This document shows, in pieces, positions 8,256 through 14,082 of a stretch of DNA of 17,146 bases; within the stretch, counting starts at the first letter, position 1; every line of letters starts with the position of its first letter. The notes under the pieces are model-generated. The model was not told where the DNA came from and ran no database searches. It saw only the letters and a list, made by a program, of their open reading frames with translations. Both the position numbers and the translations under genes were made by a program. This DNA comes from RGIG6904 sp024680835 (GTDB lineage: Bacteria > Bacillota > Clostridia > Lachnospirales > Lachnospiraceae). The stretch lies in assembly GCA_024680835.1 (NCBI GenBank), contig JAILBP010000284.1, forward strand, positions 1 through 17,146, in the 5' to 3' direction.

Positions 8256-9074
8256 TCAAAGATCCGGAAGCTCTCCGAATTTATCCAATTGAGCCTGCGG
8301 AGACTCTATGGACACCTCCGGATGTACCTCAGGCTTAAAGGGAGCTCTGCCCACGCCTCTCTGACGTTCTTCCTCTGCCAGCCTTGCAGCTTCTTCCTCT
8401 GCCGCTTTTCTCGCAGCCTCCTCGGCAGCCAGCCTTGCCGCTTCCTCCTCAGCTGCTTTTCTGGCAGCTTCCTCAGCGGCTATCTCCTCCGGAGTCTTTG
8501 CAGCCTCAGCGGCCTTTGCCTCCTCCTGACGTTTCACAAACTCCGGTACCGGAAGCTCAAAATCCGGAGCTATGGATATCTGCGGTGATACAGGTACATT
8601 CGGTGCAGTCTGCGGCTGCGGATCGGTTTTCACCTCTGCCTGTGTCTCAGGAACTGCATTCATCTCTGCTGCGGTATCAACTGTCTGCTGTACAGCTGCT
8701 GCCTGCTGTACAACTGCCGCCTGCTGTACAACTGCCGCCTGCTGAACCGGTGCCTCGGGCTTAGCCGCAACCTTCTGCTGCTCCTCGACCTTACTCTGAA
8801 CGGGTGCCGCAGCATTTGCAGTGTTTGTTGCCCTTACCGGCTGTGCCCCCCTGACATATCCTGCACCATCATCCTGATTGTAAACGGGTATCTCAAATTT
8901 CTGACGGTCCGGCAGAGCCGCAACCATGATATATCCAATAATTGTCAGGAAAAAGCACACAAAAAAGTATTCCATGCTGTCGTAACCTTTATCCTCCGCG
9001 ATCTTCTTGAATTTGACCGCAACGTAAAAGTCAACAGCTATCCCCACAAGTCCTAATGCAAAATATAATCCCAT
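8256..9074 (-). CDS. Small membrane protein with Gln/Ala repeats and Ala/Glu coiled-coil tail, function unknown
   Basis: This 272-residue protein of unknown role has two hydrophobic helices at the N-terminus (about 3-20 and 36-55, the second ending GYIMVAALPD). A short QKFEIPVYN segment follows. A low-complexity region (about 80-170) contains three copies of a hexapeptide (VQQAAV), visible in DNA as an 18-bp tandem repeat near 8697-8750. A charged coiled coil (about 185-240) contains a nearly exact 17-residue duplication of AARKAAEEEAARL. The tail ends FGELPDL. The soluble part probably projects into the cytoplasm from a hairpin anchor. AAAGGAG lies 8 nt before the ATG. It is followed 67 bp later by the zinc-ribbon/TPR gene, and the two may act together. 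Confidence 0.8.
   Translation of the reverse strand: MGLYFALGLVGIAVDFYVAVKFKKIAEDKGYDSMEYFFVCFFLTIIGYIMVAALPDRQKFEIPVYNQDDGAGYVRGAQPVRATNTANAAAPVQSKVEEQQKVAAKPEAPVQQAAVVQQAAVVQQAAAVQQTVDTAAEMNAVPETQAEVKTDPQPQTAPNVPVSPQISIAPDFELPVPEFVKRQEEAKAAEAAKTPEEIAAEEAARKAAEEEAARLAAEEAARKAAEEEAARLAEEERQRGVGRAPFKPEVHPEVSIESPQAQLDKFGELPDL
8375..8476. repeat. 51-bp imperfect direct duplication inside the coiled-coil gene
   Basis: The DNA encoding AARKAAEEEAARLA is present twice in succession (period about 51 bp), producing a duplicated coiled-coil segment in the 272-residue membrane protein. The boundaries are approximate. Such a repeat may vary in copy number between strains. Confidence 0.5.
8695..8752. 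repeat. 18-bp tandem repeat (VQQAAV codons)
   Basis: About three copies of an 18-bp unit containing CTGCTGTACAACTGCCGC occur in a row, two of them nearly identical. Each unit encodes VQQAAV on the minus strand, so length changes would keep the reading frame. Confidence 0.7.
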
Positions 9075-9139
9075 ATAATACGATCTCCTTTCACATAGGG
9101 AAACCCCATAATCCCCCCATGATTAACATACTTCTATAA

Positions 9140-9168
9140 AATATCTCATATTTTCGGTATTTTTTCAA
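9140..9168 (-). promoter_or_regulatory. Possible sigma-A promoter for the membrane-protein operon
   Basis: On the minus strand TTGAAA (9163-9168) is followed 17 nt later by GATATT (9140-9145), in AT-rich DNA. The -10 matches the consensus at 4 of 6 positions, so this is a moderate candidate. It would drive the 9074-8256 gene and perhaps everything down to pheT. Between it and the start, a 6-bp hairpin with a 3-nt loop (9095-9109) lies just upstream of the ribosome binding site. Confidence 0.35.
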
Positions 9169-9223
9169 CTGTTTTTAGTGATTTTTTATCCGGGCTCTGA
9201 TAGAATTACGTTATCACCGTTAC

Positions 9224-9229
9224 TATAAT
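9224..9229 (+). promoter_or_regulatory. -10 element for the AP2/HNH-like gene
   Basis: A perfect TATAAT lies 46 bp upstream of the ATG at 9275. No good -35 is seen 16-18 bp further upstream, so activity may depend on an activator. The surrounding CCGTT...AACGG (9217-9240) forms a short dyad that could serve as an operator. Confidence 0.45.
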
Positions 9230-9274
9230 CACAGCAACGGAATCGGGAAAGGAAAAGAAATACAGAGAGACGCC

Positions 9275-10108
9275 ATGACCCAGGGAGTATACAAAACACA
9301 AAAAAAAGACGGTTCCGTCTATTACAGAGCCGGCATCACTTTCCGCAACAAACATATATCCCTGGGCAGCGCAGAGGATGAATCCTCTGCAGCTGCCCTT
9401 TACGAGTGCGCAAAAAAACTACTCGCATGGTGCGAAAAGGACCGCAGCCCATACGAATCTGCGTCGCTGCGCCTTTTTTACGCTTTTTCCAAATTCAGGC
9501 CCCTGAGTTACGATAAGATTGCATCCATCATCAATTTCCACGACAACGGGATCTACATCGGAACCCCCATATATCTGCTGAAAGACTATTTTCTGTACTA
9601 CCTTGACGCTATCACGGAATTGAAGTTTGACACCGACGATCTCTTTTACTATTCAAGCCACCGTATCCTGCGCCGCGGCGGGCATCTGTATGTCAATGAA
9701 TACGGTATGCAGACCGGAATCCTGTCACGCTACGGCATACGAAGCCATGCCACCCCAGGTGTGGACTACCGCTTTGTAAACGGTGACAACACAGACTACA
9801 GATACTCCAATATCGAAAATATCAACCCATGGCACGGTGTTTTTACCCAGAACACCGAAGGGCGCGTCTCATATCTCGCAAAGATCCATGTGAACGGCTA
9901 TTGGCAAATCGGTATCTTCTCGGATCCCATAACCGCCGCCGTTGCATACAATAAGGCCGCAGACATGGCAAATGCCTTCGGCCTGGAAAAAAATTTCCCT
10001 TTGAATTACATTCCGGATTTCCATGCAGAGGATTACAGAAAGCTGTACCGCTCCATCAGAATTCCCTCAAAACTGCAGCGCTATCTGCGCGGAGACTTAA
10101 CACATTGA
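9275..10108 (+). CDS. AP2-like DNA-binding protein with a degenerate HNH-type core
   Basis: A 277-residue protein. Residues about 4-48 (GVYKTQKKDGSVYYRAGITF...LGSAED...AA) and about 188-235 (GVFTQNTEGRVSYLAKIHVN...AAVAYNKAAD) both show the three-strand-plus-helix pattern of AP2-like domains. These domains accompany HNH homing endonucleases in phages and Firmicutes. Between them, HRILRRGGHLYVNEYG...ILSRYGI...VDYRFVNGDNTDYRYSNIE lines up with the HNH pattern RRGG...LHR...VDH-NGD-DNR-SNL. The usual histidines appear replaced (LHR becomes LSR, VDH becomes VDY). That suggests a nuclease turned DNA-binding or regulatory protein; this is inference. The ribosome binding site is weak (GAGAGA at 9265-9270). 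It is the only plus-strand gene between two minus-strand blocks and seems to be transcribed alone. Confidence 0.8.
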   Translation: MTQGVYKTQKKDGSVYYRAGITFRNKHISLGSAEDESSAAALYECAKKLLAWCEKDRSPYESASLRLFYAFSKFRPLSYDKIASIINFHDNGIYIGTPIYLLKDYFLYYLDAITELKFDTDDLFYYSSHRILRRGGHLYVNEYGMQTGILSRYGIRSHATPGVDYRFVNGDNTDYRYSNIENINPWHGVFTQNTEGRVSYLAKIHVNGYWQIGIFSDPITAAVAYNKAADMANAFGLEKNFPLNYIPDFHAEDYRKLYRSIRIPSKLQRYLRGDLTH

Positions 10109-10141
10109 AGGCTGCGGTCCGTGACAGACCGGGGCGGCTTT
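10108..10141 (+). terminator. Possible terminator between convergent genes
   Basis: Starting at the stop codon, AAGGCTGC+GGTC pairs with GACC+GCGGCTTT through a 7-nt loop. There are 12 pairs (two of them G-U) and a 3-nt G bulge, followed by TTTAAT. The U run is short, so termination may be weak. The stem also lies 28 bp beyond the stop of the convergent leuC gene and could serve both strands. Confidence 0.4.
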
Positions 10142-10168
10142 AATCCGTCACAAAAGCTTTGTATCCTT

Positions 10169-11410
10169 TCACGGCACGGATATGACACCGCTCAATGCGG
10201 TAGCGGCAGCAGTTTTCGGTGATGCAAGGTAGATCTTAACCTTCCCGCTTCCCATCCTGCCGAGGAAATTTCTGTTGTTGGTGGCTACCACAACCTCGTC
10301 GTCCGCCAGTATTCCGCCGCCTCTTCCGCAGCAGAGTCCGCAGCCCGGTGTTGTGATGACTGCTCCTGAATCAGAGAGGATTCCCAACGTTCCGTCGGAG
10401 AGTGCCTGCCTGTATATCTTACGGCTGGCAGGTGTCACTATAAATCTCACATAAGGCGCTATATGTTTTCCCTTCAGGATGTCGGCAGCCGCGTGGAGAT
10501 CTTCCAGCCTTCCGTTGGTGCATGAGCCTAAGAACACCTGATCCACTTTTGTTCCTGCGATCTCGCTCACCGGCTTTATGTTATCCACCAGAGACGGGCA
10601 TGCCATCACCGGCACCAGCTCTTCTGCATTTATATGTATCTCTCTCGAGTAAACCGCATCCTCATCAGGTCTTAATGCTCTTATCTCATCTGTATAATCT
10701 ATGCCACAGTATTCACAGGTCTTTTCATCCGGAATGAACACTCCGCACTTTGCACCTGCCTCCACCACCATATTTGATATGGTCATCCGGGCCGCAACAC
10801 TCATCTCTTCTATGGTGCTGCCCGAAAACTCCATTGCCATGTATGTAGCGCCGGAAGCTGTCAGATCACCTATTATCTTAAGTATCAGATCCTTCGATGT
10901 CACGTTTTCCGGCATCTTTCCGTCCACCACAACCTTTATGGTCTCGGGAACACGAATCCAGAGCTCGCCTGTACCCATGATACCTGCCATCTCCGTGTAT
11001 CCGATACCTGTGGAGAACGCGCCCACACAGCCGTAGGTCACGGTATGGCTGTCTGTTCCGAATGCTATATCACCGGGCTTTACGTAGCCTGCCTCTGTCA
11101 TGAGCTGATGACAGATACCGTCAGTCCTGTGAATATGTTTAAGGCCGTATTTTTCGGCGAAAGCATCACCTTCTCTGAAATGTCTTGTATCATCAGTCTG
11201 TGTAGCCGGCAAAAAATGATCGTAGATCAGCACGATCTTCTCCGGATCGTAAACCTTGTCAAAGCCCATCTCTTCGAACTTTTTCACACAGAACGGCACC
11301 ATGATGTCGTCCACCATACACCAATCTGCTTTAACTGTCACTATATCACCGGGCTTTACTGCGCTTCCCGTATTTTTTGCTATTATCTTTTCTACAAGAG
11401 TCATCTCCAT
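10169..11410 (-). CDS. leuC: 3-isopropylmalate dehydratase-type hydro-lyase, large subunit (second copy)
   Basis: Large [4Fe-4S] subunit of an aconitase-superfamily isomerase that moves a hydroxyl group on a 2-alkylmalate. The product is 413 residues. The cluster cysteines are C297 (GSCTNGR) and C357/C360 (CGLC). FGTDSHT (about 117-123), GAFSTGIG (130-137) and the closing LGRMGSG region are also seen. It carries GICHQ at about 98-102. It lacks the FTPNKD and STPTCGPCLGG wording that I associate with mainstream LeuC, so the substrate is uncertain: isopropylmalate, citramalate, dimethylmalate or another. It aligns almost residue for residue with the copy at 12094-13341. ATG 11410 mirrors the other copy's N-terminus, but GGAG is better spaced for ATG 11404. 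It lies 94 bp after its likely partner small subunit. Confidence 0.88.
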   Translation of the reverse strand: MEMTLVEKIIAKNTGSAVKPGDIVTVKADWCMVDDIMVPFCVKKFEEMGFDKVYDPEKIVLIYDHFLPATQTDDTRHFREGDAFAEKYGLKHIHRTDGICHQLMTEAGYVKPGDIAFGTDSHTVTYGCVGAFSTGIGYTEMAGIMGTGELWIRVPETIKVVVDGKMPENVTSKDLILKIIGDLTASGATYMAMEFSGSTIEEMSVAARMTISNMVVEAGAKCGVFIPDEKTCEYCGIDYTDEIRALRPDEDAVYSREIHINAEELVPVMACPSLVDNIKPVSEIAGTKVDQVFLGSCTNGRLEDLHAAADILKGKHIAPYVRFIVTPASRKIYRQALSDGTLGILSDSGAVITTPGCGLCCGRGGGILADDEVVVATNNRNFLGRMGSGKVKIYLASPKTAAATALSGVISVP

Positions 11411-11415
11411 ACTCC

Positions 11416-11458
11416 AATCTGTTATATAATATAGAGCTTATTATTTGAATCTGTTATA
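11416..11458. repeat. 11-bp direct repeat in the leuC (second copy) leader
   Basis: AATCTGTTATA occurs at 11416-11426 and again at 11448-11458, 32 bp apart start to start (about three helical turns), just before the leuC start. It could be paired regulator sites or chance in AT-rich DNA. Confidence 0.35.
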
Positions 11459-11504
11459 CAATGTGCCGTGTCCTGCCACAATCCGGCATTCAATGGACAA
11501 TATC

Positions 11505-11999
11505 CTACTCCAGTCCGTTCTTTTTACGCATGGCTTTGACCAGACCGCCTGCGTTCAGTATCTCCATCAGATTATCCGGCAATTCTGCTATCTCATACTG
11601 TTTGCCGTTATATTCTATCTTTTCGCCCGGCGTCACCATTACCGTATCCCCCTCAGTGATATCGTCATGAAGATCCGGATTTTCGATCAGTAACAGCCCG
11701 TTATTGATAGCATTTCTGAAAAAAATACGGGCATAGGATTTTGCCACCACGCAAGAGATCCCAAGGGCCTTCACCACCTCAGGCGCCTGCTCTCTGGATG
11801 AACCGCAGCCGAAATTCTTGCCTGCCACTATCATGTCTCCGGGCTTTATAAGTCCTGCCAGCTCGGGACGTAACGGTGAGAACGCATAGGGCTTCATGTC
11901 CTCCACGCTCTTTAACGCCAGATACTCCGTAGGCAGTATTATGTCAGTATCTATATCATCACCTAAAACCCAGGCTTTTGCTTCAAATGTTTCGCTCAT
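11505..11999 (-). CDS. leuD: 3-isopropylmalate dehydratase-type hydro-lyase, small subunit (second copy)
   Basis: Swivelling small subunit that pairs with a LeuC-type chain to form the active site. The product is 164 residues, the short LeuD type. DDIDTDIILPTEYL (about 14-27) and NFGCGSSREQAP (about 62-73) are the family hallmarks, followed by AKSYARIFFRNAINNGL. The loop after TEYL reads YLAL. Homoaconitase small subunits typically carry an arginine here (YLRT), so the absence of Arg favours a substrate with a non-polar side group. GAGGAGAG precedes the ATG. Its partner is probably the large subunit 94 bp downstream. Confidence 0.88.
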   Translation of the reverse strand: MSETFEAKAWVLGDDIDTDIILPTEYLALKSVEDMKPYAFSPLRPELAGLIKPGDMIVAGKNFGCGSSREQAPEVVKALGISCVVAKSYARIFFRNAINNGLLLIENPDLHDDITEGDTVMVTPGEKIEYNGKQYEIAELPDNLMEILNAGGLVKAMRKKNGLE

Positions 12000-12026
12000 A
12001 TTCTCTCCTCACCTTGTGTAATATTC

Positions 12027-12091
12027 AATGGTATGATTCGTAAAGGAATTATATGTCGCTTCGCGATTCTTACCATTCCAAGTCACTTTAC
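12027..12091. repeat. Diverged relative of the intergenic repeat, with a stem-loop
   Basis: TTACCATTCCAAGTCACTTTAC (12070-12091, shown here only to name its ends) agrees at 18 of 22 positions with the repeat end at 2999-3020. Together with AATGGTA at 12027-12033 it forms a 7-bp inverted repeat (TACCATT 12071-12077). Inside lies a small hairpin, TCGC-TTC-GCGA (12056-12066). It occupies most of the gap between leuC (first copy) and leuD (second copy). Confidence 0.45.
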
Positions 12092-12093
12092 TT

Positions 12094-13341
12094 TTACATC
12101 TGCGCAGCAATTATCTCTCCTGCAATGGCGGAAGCCGTAACCGTTGCAGCGCTGGCAAGGTATACAAAAGAATCTTTGTGCCCTGCGCGACCCTTGAAAT
12201 TGCGGGTTCCTGTAGAGATCAGAGTCTCACCCTCGCCGATAACGCCCTGGCACGAGCCCCAGCACACGGAACAGTTCGGGTTCATGACCATGGCTCCGGC
12301 CTCCATGAAGATGTCCAAAAGCCCCTCATCCATCGCCTGTCTGTAGACATCACGACTCGCTGGAACGACCAAAAATCTAACCTTATCAGCAACCTTCTTG
12401 CCCTTTATGATCTCCGCACCCACTCTCAGATCCTCGATGCGTCCGTTATTACATGAGCCTAAAAATGCTTCGTCGATCTTTGTACCTTTAACTTCTTCAA
12501 CCGGCACAACATTGTCCACAAAATGAGGCTTTGCCACGATGGGACGGATCTCCGAAAGATCTATCTCGTAGGTTTCGGCAAATACAGAGTCCTCATCAGA
12601 TCTGAACCGGGTTCCCTGTCCTTTTCGGCCGTGAGCCTCAAGGTACTCTTCGGCTATCTCGTCAACCTCCATAAGAGCGGTCTTCGCTCCTGCCTCAACG
12701 CAGAGATTGCATATCGATATACGGTCAGCTATCGAAAGGGTCTTAAGTCCGTCTCCGGCGAACTCCATAGCCTTATAATTTGCGCCGTTAGCTCCGATCC
12801 TGCCTATTATGGTGAGTATCAGATCTCTTGCATAAACACCCTTATTTAATCTTCCGTGAAGGTTGAACCTCAATGTCTCCGGCACCAAAAGCCAGCTTGT
12901 GCCCGTCACCATGGCATAGAGGTAATCCGTGCATCCCACACCTGTTCCGAATGCACCCAATGCGCCGTATGCGCATGTATGTGAGTCCGCTCCGAATATG
13001 AGCTCTCCGGGATTAACATGTTTTTCCATCATGACCTGATGGCACACGCCCTCGCCCTCATAGTAAGTGATGCCGTTCTCTCTGGCAAAATCTCTCATCT
13101 TCATATGAGATGCCGCTGTCTTCGGCGAATCCGCAGGTATGTTGTGATCCACTATCCATACCAGTTTGCTCACATCAGCTATATGCGGGTTTTTGAGCTT
13201 ATTATACATATCTATGGTAAGATGAGTAGTACCGTCGTTACTCATGAGTTTATCCAGAGTAACGGTCTCTATGTTGCCGGCTTTGGTGGCTTCTACGCCT
13301 GCTGCCCTTGCTATTATCTTTTCTGCTAATGTCATTCCCAT
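12094..13341 (-). CDS. leuC: 3-isopropylmalate dehydratase-type hydro-lyase, large subunit (first copy)
   Basis: Aconitase-superfamily large subunit, 415 residues, a paralogue of the 10169-11410 product with the same spacing of motifs. The cluster ligands are C297 (in GSCNNGR, with Asn where Thr is usual) and C357/C360 (CSVC). FGADSHTCAYGALGAFGTGVG-type active-site wording (about 117-136) and GVCHQ (about 98-102) are present. AGGAG with a 7-nt spacer fixes the ATG at 13341. It is separated from its likely small-subunit partner upstream by a 273-bp gap that holds a structured repeat element, so its expression may differ from that of the upstream genes. The family is secure. The substrate, and which of the two pairs serves leucine synthesis, cannot be told from sequence alone. 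Confidence 0.88.
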   Translation of the reverse strand: MGMTLAEKIIARAAGVEATKAGNIETVTLDKLMSNDGTTHLTIDMYNKLKNPHIADVSKLVWIVDHNIPADSPKTAASHMKMRDFARENGITYYEGEGVCHQVMMEKHVNPGELIFGADSHTCAYGALGAFGTGVGCTDYLYAMVTGTSWLLVPETLRFNLHGRLNKGVYARDLILTIIGRIGANGANYKAMEFAGDGLKTLSIADRISICNLCVEAGAKTALMEVDEIAEEYLEAHGRKGQGTRFRSDEDSVFAETYEIDLSEIRPIVAKPHFVDNVVPVEEVKGTKIDEAFLGSCNNGRIEDLRVGAEIIKGKKVADKVRFLVVPASRDVYRQAMDEGLLDIFMEAGAMVMNPNCSVCWGSCQGVIGEGETLISTGTRNFKGRAGHKDSFVYLASAATVTASAIAGEIIAAQM

Positions 13342-13366
13342 TTTTATTCTCCTGATTTGTTGTTAT

Positions 13367-13597
13367 AATGTTACTATTCACAGCCTATATCCGGTATTCA
13401 GTCGGGGTGACTGCTTGCAGGCAAACCCGGCTGAATATTGGATATTGGCTGGAAGCAGTCACTTCACATAAATGAAATAGGCAGTCGCGATAGCGACAGT
13501 ATGGCTTTGCAAGGCAGTTCTGCCGGCTCGCCGAGCAGAATGCCGATGCAAAGACAGACCTATGAATGTATGTGAAATGACTGTGAATAGTAACGTT
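13367..13597. repeat. Palindromic multi-hairpin intergenic element (MITE-like)
   Basis: The ends are a perfect 14-bp inverted repeat (GTTACTATTCACAG at 13370-13383 and its complement at 13581-13594), extendable to 17 with one mismatch. Inside is an arm of 26+26 nt with 22 pairs (13381-13406 with 13426-13451). A second long arm (13456-13481 with 13559-13583) caps two further hairpins: GTCGC-GATA-GCGAC at 13484-13497 and a nested stem 13505-13553 (CTTTGCA / TGCAAAG outermost). No ORF is apparent. It lies between leuD and leuC and would be transcribed. The end sequence recurs at 2998-3028. Confidence 0.8.
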
Positions 13598-13614
13598 GTA
13601 GTTCGGGTGTTGCC

Positions 13615-14082
13615 TTAAATATTCAACGACGCAATAAGCCCACCCTGATCCAAAATTTCCTGCATCTTGTCAGGCAGCTTAGTGCACTCATAAGTTTTAC
13701 CGTTTACAGTGATAATTCCGTTTTTAAGGTCAAGCTCCATCTCATCTCCGGCAGCAACCTCATCATGAAGCTCTCTGCAGACTATGACAGGCATTCCGAT
13801 ATTAATGGAGTTTCTGTAAAAAATCCGTGCAAATGATTTAGCTATGACAGCCTTTACTCCCAGTGCTTTCAGAACCGCCGGTGCCTGCTCCCTGGATGAA
13901 CCGCAGCCGAAGTTTTCGTCTGCCACCACAAAATCACCGGGTTTAACACTTCCTGCGAAATCCGAATCCAGTGACTCAAAGGTATGTTCCTTCATCTCAT
14001 CTACTGTCGGGAACAAAAGATACTGCGATGCAATGATCTGATCCGTATCCACATCTTTATCAAACTTAAATATCCTGCCCAT
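13615..14082 (-). CDS. leuD: 3-isopropylmalate dehydratase-type hydro-lyase, small subunit (first copy)
   Basis: Small subunit, 155 residues. DVDTDQIIASQYL (about 10-22) and NFGCGSSREQAP (57-68) are followed by AKSFARIFYRNSINIG. The loop reads YLLF (21-24), again without the arginine seen in homoaconitase-type subunits. It probably pairs with the large subunit at 12094-13341. The ATG and its ribosome binding site lie inside the last codons of the upstream EAL-domain gene, giving a 17-bp overlap in a different frame. Its translation is therefore probably coupled to that gene. The gap to leuC downstream contains the palindromic element. Confidence 0.88.
   Translation of the reverse strand: MGRIFKFDKDVDTDQIIASQYLLFPTVDEMKEHTFESLDSDFAGSVKPGDFVVADENFGCGSSREQAPAVLKALGVKAVIAKSFARIFYRNSINIGMPVIVCRELHDEVAAGDEMELDLKNGIITVNGKTYECTKLPDKMQEILDQGGLIASLNI

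Noticed and set aside
8695..8752. CRISPR-like short repeats
   Set aside because: Units are contiguous, in frame and coding, with no spacers.
10150..10162. ACAAAAGCTTTGT palindrome as a terminator of leuC
   Set aside because: An uninterrupted palindrome with no loop and no following U run; it cannot fold as a classical terminator.
13359..13599. GTTGT as a target-site duplication of the palindromic element
   Set aside because: GTTGT occurs on both sides, but six extra bases separate the left copy from the inverted repeat, so the duplication is not clean.
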